From CAYGVX01 sp964544285 (GTDB lineage: Archaea > Thermoproteota > Bathyarchaeia > Bathyarchaeales > SOJC01): a DNA stretch of 45,356 nt. Both the position numbers and the translations under genes were made by a program. The number at the start of each line of letters is the position of its first letter. Position 1 is the first letter of the stretch. Positions 16,763-25,033 of this stretch are shown here, in pieces. Under the pieces are notes generated by a model, which saw only the letters and a program-made list of their open reading frames with translations, made no database searches and was not told the origin of the DNA. The stretch is taken from contig CAZJAQ010000003.1 in the NCBI GenBank assembly GCA_964544285.1, positions 1-45,356 on the forward strand. The letters are read 5' to 3'.

Positions 16763-17614
16763 ATGGTTATGGCGTTTAAGAGCGTGGGGCTGACTGCTCG
16801 GAACGACAAGAAGAAAGCTTTCGACCTAGCAAAGAAACTGCAGCGTCACCTCGAAGAAAGAGGGCTAAAAACAGTCGTAGACCCAGAAATCGCTAAGCGT
16901 ATTGACACTGTTGACATGGCTGTGCCACTTGAAGAGTGGAAGCCAGATTTCATCGTCGCTGTAGGCGGCGACGGCACCATCCTTAGAACGTGCATTCAGA
17001 TTCCAAAGCCCGAACCCCCAATACTCGCCATCAACATGGGTGAACGAGGCTTCTTAGCAGAAGTAGCCCCGAAAGACGCAGTGACTGCAGTGGACAGAGT
17101 CTTGGAAGGGAATTTTATGCTCGAACGGTGCAAGAAGCTGGCTGCTTCTGTCGAAGACGAAGAATTGCCAGACGCGTTGAACGAAGTTTTCATATCTGCA
17201 GACGCCCCAGTAAAGCTGTTGTACGCGGACCTTTGGAAAGACGGCAGTAGGGTTCTAGACGTTCGAGCTGATGGATTATTGGTTGCTTCGCAGACTGGCT
17301 CAACGGGATACTCGATAGCGGCAGGCGGACCGGTCTTGGACCCTGAAACCGACGTTTTCGTCATCACCCCAGTATGCCCACTCACGCCTTTCCCGCCCAT
17401 AGTTTTCTCCGAGAACTCGACATTAACTGTGGAGATAGAGAGACCCCGACACGCACTCGTCGTGGTTGACGGTTATTACAGGAAGCTTCTGAAGAAGCGA
17501 AGACCACGGGTGACGGTTACAAAATCATCCAATGTAACGTCGTTCATCCGTTTTGAAGAGAAGTTTTACGGGCGGTTGGAGAGCCGATTGCTCTACCCGA
17601 AGGGAAGAAGATGA
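16763..17614 (+). CDS. nadK: NAD kinase
   Basis: The 283-residue ATP/polyphosphate NAD kinase has the GGDGT motif (VAVGGDGTILR) near residue 73 and a second signature, DGLLVASQTGSTGYSIAAGGPVL (quoted in pieces: DGLLVAS, TGSTGYS, AGGPV). It makes NADP. ATG at 16763 or the second ATG two codons later could be used. Its last 4 nt overlap nob1 (ATGA), a coupling that need not mean a shared pathway. Confidence 0.94.
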   Translation: MVMAFKSVGLTARNDKKKAFDLAKKLQRHLEERGLKTVVDPEIAKRIDTVDMAVPLEEWKPDFIVAVGGDGTILRTCIQIPKPEPPILAINMGERGFLAEVAPKDAVTAVDRVLEGNFMLERCKKLAASVEDEELPDALNEVFISADAPVKLLYADLWKDGSRVLDVRADGLLVASQTGSTGYSIAAGGPVLDPETDVFVITPVCPLTPFPPIVFSENSTLTVEIERPRHALVVVDGYYRKLLKKRRPRVTVTKSSNVTSFIRFEEKFYGRLESRLLYPKGRR

Positions 17615-18147
17615 TGCCAGAAATAGAGAAGCAGAAAATAATCGTTTTAGACACTTCTGCCTTCATCGCTGGTTTCGAGCCCCTCTCAGTCCAAGAGCCC
17701 CAGTATTCGGTTCCTGAAGTCAAGAACGAGCTTCTCGCCAACTCACTGCCCTGGACCCGATTCAACGCCGCCGTCGAAAACGGAAAACTGAAAGTCAAAA
17801 CACCCAAGGCAGAGTATGTTGAAAAGATTAAAGCGTCGTCAAAAACCGTGGGCGACTTGCTCTTCCTCTCAGGTGCTGATAGACAAGTTTTGGCGTTGGC
17901 GTTGGAGCTCAAAGACGGTGGATTCAGGCCTCAGATAGTAACGGACGATTATTCCATACAGAACGTGGCAAACCAGCTGGGCATCGAGTTTGCGCCCCTG
18001 ATGACTTTTGGCATCCGCTACCGTTTTCGCTGGACACTCTACTGTCCTGCTTGCCACCGCAAGTACCCAGCAGACTTTCAACGGAAATTCTGTGAGATCT
18101 GCGGAACCGAGTTGAAGCGAAAACCCCTCGGGAAAACACCAGTCTAA
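17611..18147 (+). CDS. nob1: Ribosome maturation endonuclease Nob1
   Basis: The 178-residue protein starts with a PIN nuclease domain: VLDTSAFIAG with Asp14, PEVKNEL, then TVGDLLFLSGADRQVLALALE and VTDDYSIQNVA carrying the remaining acidic residues. A C-terminal zinc ribbon has CPAC and CEIC. This layout is that of Nob1, which cuts the 3' end of pre-16S rRNA. The overlapping start with NAD kinase gives it an internal ATGA coupling. Confidence 0.93.
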   Translation: MMPEIEKQKIIVLDTSAFIAGFEPLSVQEPQYSVPEVKNELLANSLPWTRFNAAVENGKLKVKTPKAEYVEKIKASSKTVGDLLFLSGADRQVLALALELKDGGFRPQIVTDDYSIQNVANQLGIEFAPLMTFGIRYRFRWTLYCPACHRKYPADFQRKFCEICGTELKRKPLGKTPV

Positions 18148-18161
18148 AGCAGGACGCGATA

Positions 18162-18997
18162 ATGAAAGATGAGATGCGGCCAGAAGCTATGGTTAAAGAC
18201 TGGTACACAAAGATGGCAAGCGCCGAGTGGAGGCGCCTAAACCGTGACGCCTACCGCCGAATAGAGTTCACGGTAACGATGCATTTTCTCGAAAAATACC
18301 TCCCAAAAAGCGGCTTGGTGCTTGATGCTGGAGGCGGACCGGGAAGATACACCATCGAGCTTGCAAGAAGAGGCTACGACGTTGTTCTGTTGGATGTTAC
18401 GCCCGCATGTTGAAGATTGCCAAGAGGCATATCAGAGAAGCCGAGGTGCAAAGCAAGGTAAAACAGGTTGTTGAAGGCTCCATCGCGGATTTATCGATGT
18501 TCGGCGGCAAAGCCTTTGACGCTGTTCTTTGTTTAGGAGCCCCCCTTACGCATCTTCTGGAAAGAGACGAAAGAGACAAAGCGATGAAAGAGCTAGTTCG
18601 TGTGGCTAAAAAATACGCTCCCATCTTCATCTCAGTCATCGGAAGAATAGGCCTGCTCAAATCTATGCTTACTGATTATCCCCACGAAATGCAGTACATC
18701 AAAACCCACTGGGAGACGGGAGATTATGTTCCGGGCATAAGCGGTAAGGGCTTCACGACGGCTCACTGGTTCCTGCCCGAAGAGTTGACGGAGCTCGCCG
18801 AGAAACATGGCATTCAAACTTTAGAGATGGCTGGGCTAGAAGGCTTGTCCTCACACCAACGAAGAGCAACAAACAAACTGAGCAAGGACGCTGAAAAGTG
18901 GAAACTATGGCTTGAAACGGTGTTAGAAACATGCACACACCCCGCAGTGGTTGGTGGTGCCGAGCACTTTCTCCTCGTGGGACAAAAAAGAGAATAA
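18162..18997 (+). pseudogene. Frameshifted class I SAM methyltransferase
   Basis: One methyltransferase reads across two frames. The first part (18162-18413) has LVLDAGGGPGRYTIELARRG and breaks off after VVLLDVTPA. The second (from about 18407) resumes at MLKIAKRH and continues to LLVGQKRE at 18997, covering the second half of the Rossmann domain and a long C-terminal region. A single missing base between CCCGC and ATG at about 18408-18411 rejoins the frames. No slippery heptamer or following structure is obvious, so programmed frameshifting is unlikely. Either a recent mutation or a sequence error explains it. Confidence 0.8.
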
Positions 18998-19031
18998 CTA
19001 CAGAACCTATGGAATTACGGGTTGATGAAGC

Positions 19032-19608
19032 ATGAGCCATGTAGAGCGCAAAACCATCTACTTCGAAGCTGCGGGCAGGCAAAACACTGAAGCTTTGTTG
19101 AAGGCTGTGAAAGAATATGCAGAGAAGGCTGGCGTAAAAGACGTCGTAGTTGCTTCCACGACTGGAGAAAAGGAATCCACGCTTCTAAGCTGTTAAAGGG
19201 CTTCAACTTGGTCGCAGTAACTCACCATTCTGGCTTCTCACAGCCAGGAGTGCAAGAGTTGACGGAAGAGAACCGACAACAAATCTTGGCTAACGTCGCA
19301 AAGATTCTGACGGCCCCCCACGCTCTGAGCGGCGCCGAGAGGGCAATCAGAAAGGAATTTGGCACCATAGAGCCCCTGGAAATTATTGCGAACACGTTGA
19401 GGCTGTTCGGTGAAGGACGAAGGTTTGCGTGGAGATTGTTTTGATGGCTGCCGACGCGGGCTTGATACCTGTGGATAGGGAGGTGGTAGCTGTTGCGGGT
19501 TCGGGCAGAGGCGCAGACACTGCACTGCTGATAAGGCCTGCAAATTCCAGCAGGTTCTTCGACCTAGAAGTGAAGGAAATTATCGCCAAGCCGCGAAGCC
19601 TATCTTAA
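19032..19608 (+). pseudogene. Frameshifted pyruvate kinase C-terminal-domain-like protein
   Basis: Three frames together encode one conserved archaeal protein like the pyruvate kinase alpha/beta C-terminal domain. Part 1, 19032 to about 19172, reads RKTIYFEAAGRQNTEALL and VVVASTTGEK. Part 2 continues IHASKLLKGFNLVAVTHH to NTLRLFGEG. Part 3 is from about 19416, reading VCVEIVLMAADAGLIPVD and GSGRGADTALLIRP, ending at TAA 19608. Each junction needs one added base (near AAAAGG at about 19172 and near GAAGGAC at about 19413). The family is thought to act as small regulatory or allosteric domains; function is unknown. Conservation on both sides of the breaks suggests very recent inactivation or base-calling errors. 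Confidence 0.8.
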
Positions 19609-19620
19609 CGATTATATCGT

Positions 19621-20769
19621 TTAGCCTAGCTGCGGGCGGGTTCCCAAAGTCAAGAGAATAGGCGGCCTTTCAGAGCCGTCTCTTTCGACTGTTACTTCGA
19701 TAGTCTGTCCTGGGAAGGTGTATTCTTCGAGGTAGTTGGAGATGTCGGCGCCGCTTATTATCCGCGTGCTGTTAATGGCGAGGATTATGTCATCAGGTCT
19801 TAAATCGGCGCTGGCGGCAGGGCTGTAGGCAATCACGCCTGTTATTAGCCATCCCCAAGTGGTTGAGGTGCCCATTTCCTGAGCTATCTCGTAGGTCATG
19901 TCTTTCCCACTCACTCCCAACCAAGAATGAGGATAGCTGTCGCCGGTCACGAGCCAAGCGATTTCGCGGAGAACCGTGTTCGAGGGAATGGCGAAGCCCA
20001 CTCCTGTCGAATTGGCGACTATGGCGAACGTGACTCCTACTACTTGACCTCTAGAGTTCAGCAGAGGACCGCCCGAGTTGCCGGGATTGAGGGGCGCGCT
20101 GATTTGTATGACGTTTGCGATTGAGTATCCGCCTGCCAAGTCTTCGGGAACCGCTCTGCCCAGCTGGCTGACGACGCCAGTCGTCATGGAGCCGACGAGC
20201 TCGTAGGGGTTGCCTATGGCTATCACGAAATCGCCTACCTTAAGCAGTGAAGAGCTGACGATGGGAAGAGGCTTAAACTTCTCGGGTGGGGCATCGTCGA
20301 CGGAGAGAACTGCGAGGTCTGCGTAGACGTCCCAGCCTAGAATGGTGGCAGAGTATGCATAGCCATCCGTGAAAGTGACGGAACGAGTCGTCGTGCCCTG
20401 AACCACGTGGTAATTCGTGACTACGACCATCCGAGCCGAAACGTTGTGGTAGTAGACGAACCCTGAGCCCGCCACCGCTCCGTCGGGCATCTGTCCTCGA
20501 ATCAAGACTACAGAGTCTTTGACGTTATCGTAGAGTTCAGAAAGCGAAATGTTGCCTACGCTGACTTGGCTGTAGTTTCCCAGCGCCTCGGTCAACGCCG
20601 AGATTTGAGTTTGAAGAGTGGCAACCCTGTTCTCCAGCCTCCTGACGCCGCCCGAGAACAGCTGGTACGTGTAGATGTTCCCAGCGATGCCCGCGATTAC
20701 TATAACAGTGATTATCGCTATCGCTGTGAGCGAAAGACGGTCTGAACGGTATTCATGTTCGTCGTACAA
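19621..20769 (-). CDS. Membrane-anchored HtrA/DegP-like serine protease with PDZ domain
   Basis: The 382-residue protein has a short cytoplasmic N terminus, one membrane helix at about 14-36, a coiled-coil-like stretch around 43-65, then a trypsin-like domain. The triad is visible: His121 (TNYHVV), Asp151 (DVYADLAVLS) and Ser232 (GNSGGPLL). A C-terminal PDZ domain (DLRPDDIILAINSTRI) probably binds substrate C termini. By analogy it degrades or refolds damaged proteins outside the membrane. TTG at 20769 appears to be the start; no closer ATG is plausible. It is downstream of the methyltransferase on the same strand, with 77 nt between. Confidence 0.94.
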   Translation of the reverse strand: MYDEHEYRSDRLSLTAIAIITVIVIAGIAGNIYTYQLFSGGVRRLENRVATLQTQISALTEALGNYSQVSVGNISLSELYDNVKDSVVLIRGQMPDGAVAGSGFVYYHNVSARMVVVTNYHVVQGTTTRSVTFTDGYAYSATILGWDVYADLAVLSVDDAPPEKFKPLPIVSSSLLKVGDFVIAIGNPYELVGSMTTGVVSQLGRAVPEDLAGGYSIANVIQISAPLNPGNSGGPLLNSRGQVVGVTFAIVANSTGVGFAIPSNTVLREIAWLVTGDSYPHSWLGVSGKDMTYEIAQEMGTSTTWGWLITGVIAYSPAASADLRPDDIILAINSTRIISGADISNYLEEYTFPGQTIEVTVERDGSERPPILLTLGTRPQLG

Positions 20770-20846
20770 GTTTCCGTGACTCCCAGAATTTTGTCTTCTG
20801 ATGCTAACTTTTGCGATTCTTATAAGCGTTCCCTAAACTGGGAAAA

Positions 20847-21620
20847 TCACTTGCATCCCACGATGAAGTCGAACCCAGGGACTCGCCTTATTTGGCGACC
20901 ATGCTTTCTTCTCACTTTTTGCTCGAAGACTTTGAGCCCTCTTTGGAACGCTTCTTCGCTGAGCAAAGTCAGGGTTGAGATGTACTTGTTCCTGACTCTT
21001 TCAAGGTATTCCTCGGTTGGCATGGATTCTTCGTCTTGTTGAACTGCATGGCGACGTACATGGGTGAAGCCGACATGTATCATCGTTTTCTTCAGAAAGA
21101 GCAGTGATGGAAAGCGCTTCAAGTCTATGGCGGTTATTCCTGGAAAATCGCGGAGAACATGCTTCTTGATTCGAGAGTGCGAGTTCGTCATGATCACGCA
21201 TCTTCCGTCCTTCTTCAAAACTCGGTAGGTTTCTCGGAGAGCCTCTTCCCTGTTTTCTATGTGGTGGATAACCAACGTCATGTAGACGCAGTCGAAGCCG
21301 TTCGGGAAGGGCAGTTGTTGTCCGTCTCCGCAGACCCACAGGATAGTTCGGGACTTGGCCTTCGTAAGGGCTTGCTTCAGCATCTCAACCGAAGGTTCTA
21401 ATGCGCAAAACGTTAGGTTCTTCGCAGCCGATATGCCCAGAGGAAACCTTCCCGTGCCGCATCCGACGTCCAAGACGGTGCTGTTCGCTTCGATCTCTCC
21501 GTACTCGATAATCTTTGACAGCCAAATAGGTGCGGGAACTGGTCTTACCCTATCATAGTATTCTGCTATCTTAGAATAATCAGTCTTCAGAGCTTTGGGT
21601 TTGACCACCGTTGCCCCCAC
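20847..21620 (-). CDS. Class I SAM-dependent methyltransferase (UbiE-like)
   Basis: The 257-residue protein begins with an AEYYDRVRP segment, then VLDVGCGTGRFPLG (SAM motif I), ALEPSVEML (motif II), GDGQQLPFPNGFDCVYMTLVIHHI in pieces, and RVLKKDGRCVIMTNSHS. These fit methyltransferase type 11 proteins; the substrate is not predictable. Start is likely GTG at 21620, 32 nt from the tRNA-Ser 3' end on the same strand. Expression may therefore derive partly from the tRNA promoter. Confidence 0.87.
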   Translation of the reverse strand: MGATVVKPKALKTDYSKIAEYYDRVRPVPAPIWLSKIIEYGEIEANSTVLDVGCGTGRFPLGISAAKNLTFCALEPSVEMLKQALTKAKSRTILWVCGDGQQLPFPNGFDCVYMTLVIHHIENREEALRETYRVLKKDGRCVIMTNSHSRIKKHVLRDFPGITAIDLKRFPSLLFLKKTMIHVGFTHVRRHAVQQDEESMPTEEYLERVRNKYISTLTLLSEEAFQRGLKVFEQKVRRKHGRQIRRVPGFDFIVGCK

Positions 21621-21651
21621 AGAACTCTGTTTACGACTGATATCACTGTTC

Positions 21652-21765
21652 TGGCGCCGGGGAAGGGATTTGAACCCTTGAGGGCCGAAGGCCCACCGGC
21701 TGACTGGCCCACTCTAACCATTCGTAGATCTCGAGGCCGGCGCATTACCGCTCTGCCACCCCGGC
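21652..21765 (-). tRNA. tRNA-Ser(CGA) with 28-nt anticodon-loop intron, CCA encoded
   Basis: On the minus strand the acceptor arms GCCGGGG and CCCCGGC pair fully, followed by discriminator G and encoded CCA (21652-21654). The anticodon stem CCGGC pairs with GCCGG, and the spliced loop CTCGAGA gives anticodon CGA for UCG codons. The long variable arm GGGCC-TTC-GGCCC is typical of class II tRNA-Ser, and T-arm AAGGG/CCCTT encloses TTCAAAT. A 28-nt insertion sits in the anticodon loop near position 37/38. Discriminator G fits serine identity in archaea. Confidence 0.94.
21702..21729 (-). other. Intron of tRNA-Ser(CGA), presumed bulge-helix-bulge
   Basis: These 28 bases separate nucleotide 37 from 38 of the tRNA. 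An A occurs at each candidate boundary, so the intron could also be 21701-21728. GGCC near its 3' end can pair with GGCC at the base of the anticodon loop, possibly making the helix recognised by the splicing endonuclease. The exact cuts are inferred. Confidence 0.75.
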
Positions 21766-21929
21766 ACCACAACGTCAAGAAAGCATCCAGCGTCTAAAAG
21801 CGTTTCCCCAACATTCATGTCTAGAGCCTAATAGGACGGTCTAGTCTCTGACGCCGAGAACGCACACACAGCGCCAGCCACTTAAAGATAAAAGCAACCA
21901 AAACAACAAAACCCTAGAGGACTCCGACA

Positions 21930-22781
21930 TTGCAGCTAACGAGCAAACTCCTCAAAATCGACCCAGAAACCACCCGACAAAAAATCACACACTTCATCAA
22001 AGACTACACGGCTAAAGCCAAAGCAAAGGGCATAGTCCTAGGCGTCTCAGGGGGAGTGGACAGCGCAACCACAGCCGCCCTCGCCACAACCGCCATCGGA
22101 AAAGGCAGAGTCTTGGGACTCTACATGCCAGAAAAAGAAACACGCAGCACAACAGACGAAAGACACGTAAGACTCTTAGCCACTAAATTCCAATTCCAAC
22201 TAAAAACCATAGACCTCACAGAAACCCTCAACACCCTATACAAAACCATACCCGACTACGACAAAAAAGACAAGCTCAGCCGAGGAAACCTCAAAGCCCG
22301 AACCCGCATGCTCACCCTCTACTACTACGCCAACCACAAAAACCTCATCGTAGCCGCCAGCAGCGACAAGAGCGAGACCATGATAGGCTACTACACAAAA
22401 TGGGGAGACGCAGCAGCAGACATCGCCCCCCTCATGGACCTCTACAAAACCCAAGTCCAACAACTCGCCCTCCACCTAGGCATACCACCAGCAATAGCCA
22501 AAAAACCCCCAACCCCCGCCCTCTGGCCAGAACAGACAGCAGAAGAAGAAATAGGCTTGAAGTACGAGACCCTCGACCTCATCCTCTACGGCCTAGAACA
22601 CTTCATGCCCGCCCAAAAAATAGCAAAACAACTCCGCCTATCCACCCAAACAGTCGCAACCATTAAAAAAAGATGGCTGCAGACAGAACACAAAAGACAA
22701 ATGCCCCTGACAACAAAACTCGAATACCGAACGATAAACCATGACTTCAGACTCACACGAACAACAGAGCTAGGTGAATAA
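21930..22781 (+). CDS. nadE: NAD synthetase (ammonia-type NadE domain)
   Basis: NadE amidates deamido-NAD with ATP. The 283-residue protein has the PP-loop SGGVDSATTAAL (residues 40-51), LYMPEKET, then NLKARTRMLTLYYYAN, ASSDKSETMIGYYTKWGD and ADIAPLMDLYKTQV, all conserved. There is no fused glutaminase domain. A carbon-nitrogen hydrolase gene follows immediately and could supply ammonia. Start is TTG at about 21930; GAGGACTCC upstream is the best ribosome site. Codons are strongly C- and A-rich on the coding strand compared with neighbours. Confidence 0.94.
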   Translation: MQLTSKLLKIDPETTRQKITHFIKDYTAKAKAKGIVLGVSGGVDSATTAALATTAIGKGRVLGLYMPEKETRSTTDERHVRLLATKFQFQLKTIDLTETLNTLYKTIPDYDKKDKLSRGNLKARTRMLTLYYYANHKNLIVAASSDKSETMIGYYTKWGDAAADIAPLMDLYKTQVQQLALHLGIPPAIAKKPPTPALWPEQTAEEEIGLKYETLDLILYGLEHFMPAQKIAKQLRLSTQTVATIKKRWLQTEHKRQMPLTTKLEYRTINHDFRLTRTTELGE

Positions 22782-22782
22782 C

Positions 22783-23616
22783 ATGAAAGAAGAATTCAAA
22801 GCAGCCCTCGCACAATTCCCATGCAAGATCGGAAACAAACACCACAGCATCAACCAAATGGAAAAACACGCCAGGCACGCCAAAAAACAAAAAGCCGATA
22901 TCATAATTTTCCCCGAGATGTCCCTGACAGGCTACACGGTCCGAGACCTAGTCTACGAGCTTGCCGAAGAAATCCCAGGTCCGTCTACAGAAAGAATCGA
23001 GAAAATAGCCAAAAGGGACGATTTGTACGTAGTATACGGCATGCCTGAGCGAAGCGAAAAGGGAAAGGCAATTCTCTACAACACCGCCGTCTTGTTAGGT
23101 CCAGAAGGGTACATCGGCAAATACCGAAAAATGCACCTTCCAACCCACAGCGTCTTCGACGAAAAAAGGTACTTCCGACCGGGATACCAGACACCCGTGT
23201 TCGAAACGAGCCTCGGAAAACTGGGCATAACCATCTGCTACGACCTCTTCTTCCCAGAAATAACCCGTGCCCTCCGCCTTCAAGGAGCAAAATTCCTGGT
23301 ATGCATCTCAGCCTCCCCAGCCGTAAGGAAAACCTTCTTCGAAACCCTCACGACAGCAAGAGCGATAGAGAACACGTGCTTCTTAGCCTACGTAAACCTC
23401 GTCGGCATAGAAGACGGACTACAGTTCTGGGGAGGAAGCCGCCTCATGAGCCCAAGCGGTGCGGTAATCACCCAAGCAGAATACGACGAAGAAGACTTTG
23501 TACTGGGCAACGGTGACTATGAAGACCTGAAAACGGTAGAAGCCTTCGTTCCCACCCTTCGAGACTTGAGACCAGAACTGTACACTTCACTGAAGGAGTT
23601 ATCAGAAAGACTGTGA
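22783..23616 (+). CDS. Carbon-nitrogen hydrolase (nitrilase superfamily amidase), possible NadE partner
   Basis: The 277-residue nitrilase-fold enzyme has the catalytic triad Glu45 (IIFPEMSL), Lys116 (YRKMHLP) and Cys152 (ITICYDLFFPE). ATG at 22783 was chosen because GGTG lies 6 nt before it; a GTG at 22774 is in frame and overlaps nadE. It lies 1 nt after the nadE stop. In glutamine-dependent NAD synthetases the same kind of domain is fused to the N terminus of NadE and releases ammonia from glutamine, so this may be a two-gene version. Alternatively it is an omega-amidase or carbamoyl hydrolase. Confidence 0.88.
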   Translation: MKEEFKAALAQFPCKIGNKHHSINQMEKHARHAKKQKADIIIFPEMSLTGYTVRDLVYELAEEIPGPSTERIEKIAKRDDLYVVYGMPERSEKGKAILYNTAVLLGPEGYIGKYRKMHLPTHSVFDEKRYFRPGYQTPVFETSLGKLGITICYDLFFPEITRALRLQGAKFLVCISASPAVRKTFFETLTTARAIENTCFLAYVNLVGIEDGLQFWGGSRLMSPSGAVITQAEYDEEDFVLGNGDYEDLKTVEAFVPTLRDLRPELYTSLKELSERL

Positions 23617-23664
23617 CGTCACACAAGTCACATGATGTCACGTGTGTGTGATGTTCACGTGATA
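23612..23664. promoter_or_regulatory. Cluster of GTGAC/GTCAC palindromes after the nitrilase gene
   Basis: A perfect 12-bp palindrome, TGTGACGTCACA, covers 23612-23623 and contains the nitrilase stop codon. It is followed by AGTCACATGATGTCACGTG and then GTGATGTTCACGTGA within about 40 bp. The next gene is the convergent aminotransferase, so a promoter role is not obvious. Similar sites recur at 25510-25790, suggesting a common binding protein. Inferred operator or protein-binding site. Confidence 0.45.
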
Positions 23665-23705
23665 CGAGGTGCATGGAGTCAAAAACTGCTGCAACTTCCA
23701 AGCAA

Positions 23706-24881
23706 CTATGTCTTAAATTTCTTAGCCGCCTCTTCTATCCTGCTCAAAGCTTCATCAATCTTCTCATAAGAAGTAGCGAACGATAGCCGCAAAAAGCCTT
23801 CGCCGTGTTTTCCAAACGAAGAACCCGGTGTCACGATCACTTTTGCTTCCTTCAGGAGGAACTCAGAAAATTCGGCAGACAATGCCTTAAACGCCTTAAC
23901 GTTTGGAAAAGCATAGAATGTCCCCTTTGGAAGAGAACAACTGAAGCCTTCGATTTCGCTTAAACGTCTATGCACAAGCCTGCGTCGCTTGTCGAACTCA
24001 GCAACCATTTCCGATACAAACTCTTGCGGTCCCTCCAAAGCCGCGGCAGCAGCATACTGCGCTGGACCATCGACACATGCCACGATGAACTGCTGGACGA
24101 GCAACATGGCCGAGATTAGATCTCTGGGTCCTAACGCATAGCCGACTCGAAAGCCAGTCATGGCGTATGTTTTGGAAAAGGAATTCACGATAACGGTGCG
24201 TTCACGCATGCCGGGAAAAGTCGCCAACGAGTAGTGTTTCGCATTGTCGTAGAGAATCTTCTCATAGACCTCGTCAGAAAGAACGATCAAGTCGTTTTCA
24301 GCCGCAAGCTTCGCCAACTCTGCTAACTCGTCGAAAGTTAAAACTGACCCGGTGGGGTTGTTAGGAGAATTAAGGATTATCACACGTGACTTCTTCGTGA
24401 TGAGTGATGTCACAGTCTCCATGTCCGGCTTAAACCCATCATTCTCGAGCATCGGCATTGAAACAGGGGTTCCTCCAGCAATAAACACCGCAGGCCCATA
24501 ACACACGAACCCCGGGTCGGGTATCAAAACCTCATCGCCGGGGTTTATTAAAGCCAAGAGAGCCAGAGAAACAGCTTCGGTGGCACCCACGGTGACTAGA
24601 ATCTCGTCTTCCGGATTGTATAAGAGACCATACTCTCTCATAAACTTCTTCGAAAGAGCCTCCAGCAACTCCGGAATCCCGTTTGACGGCGTATAGTGAG
24701 TTTTTCCTTCCTTCATTGCCTGCTTAGCTGCTTCCAAAACGTGTTCAGACGGCGTAAAATCCGGCTCTCCAATACCAAGGTTTATGAGACCAAGCGTATG
24801 CTGCGTCAAAGCAAAAAGACGGCGAATTCCAGACGACTTGATATTTTTAAGTCTTTCAGCTTTCTTGTTACGCATTTGCAA
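23706..24881 (-). CDS. PLP-dependent aminotransferase, class I/II (aspartate aminotransferase-like)
   Basis: A 391-residue fold type I aminotransferase. NSPNNPTG is at residues 171-178, the cofactor Asp203 in LSDEVYEKI, and Schiff-base Lys237 in NSFSKTYAMTGFRVGY. LGIGEPDF near residue 35 and a final RLSFATSYE with the substrate-binding Arg match the aspartate/aromatic aminotransferase subgroup common in archaea. Which amino acid is preferred cannot be told. TTG at 24881 has GAGG at good distance; ATG at 24875 is an alternative. Confidence 0.93.
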   Translation of the reverse strand: MQMRNKKAERLKNIKSSGIRRLFALTQHTLGLINLGIGEPDFTPSEHVLEAAKQAMKEGKTHYTPSNGIPELLEALSKKFMREYGLLYNPEDEILVTVGATEAVSLALLALINPGDEVLIPDPGFVCYGPAVFIAGGTPVSMPMLENDGFKPDMETVTSLITKKSRVIILNSPNNPTGSVLTFDELAELAKLAAENDLIVLSDEVYEKILYDNAKHYSLATFPGMRERTVIVNSFSKTYAMTGFRVGYALGPRDLISAMLLVQQFIVACVDGPAQYAAAAALEGPQEFVSEMVAEFDKRRRLVHRRLSEIEGFSCSLPKGTFYAFPNVKAFKALSAEFSEFLLKEAKVIVTPGSSFGKHGEGFLRLSFATSYEKIDEALSRIEEAAKKFKT

Positions 24882-25033
24882 GAGATTTTCCTCGACTTTC
24901 TTTAATTATACTAGCATAAAATATTTACGTTTGACAACATATAAGATACCTCCACATCTATGCCTTCCACAAAAACTATATTCCCCCAGTATACAAAATT
25001 GTATCCAATCTGCGTGTAGTTGGCGGATAAACT

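Noticed and set aside
16681..16809. N-terminal extension of eIF5A reading frame to 16809
   Set aside because: Residues have no eIF5A similarity, and the extension would overlap the divergent NAD kinase start; the family start MSKPVDVG is at 16680.
18400..18420. Programmed -1 frameshift in the methyltransferase
   Set aside because: No slippery heptamer or stem-loop is evident, and two similar breaks occur in the next gene, so error or decay is simpler.
22400..22666. Pro/Arg-rich frame inside nadE
   Set aside because: It is a shadow created by the C-rich composition of nadE.
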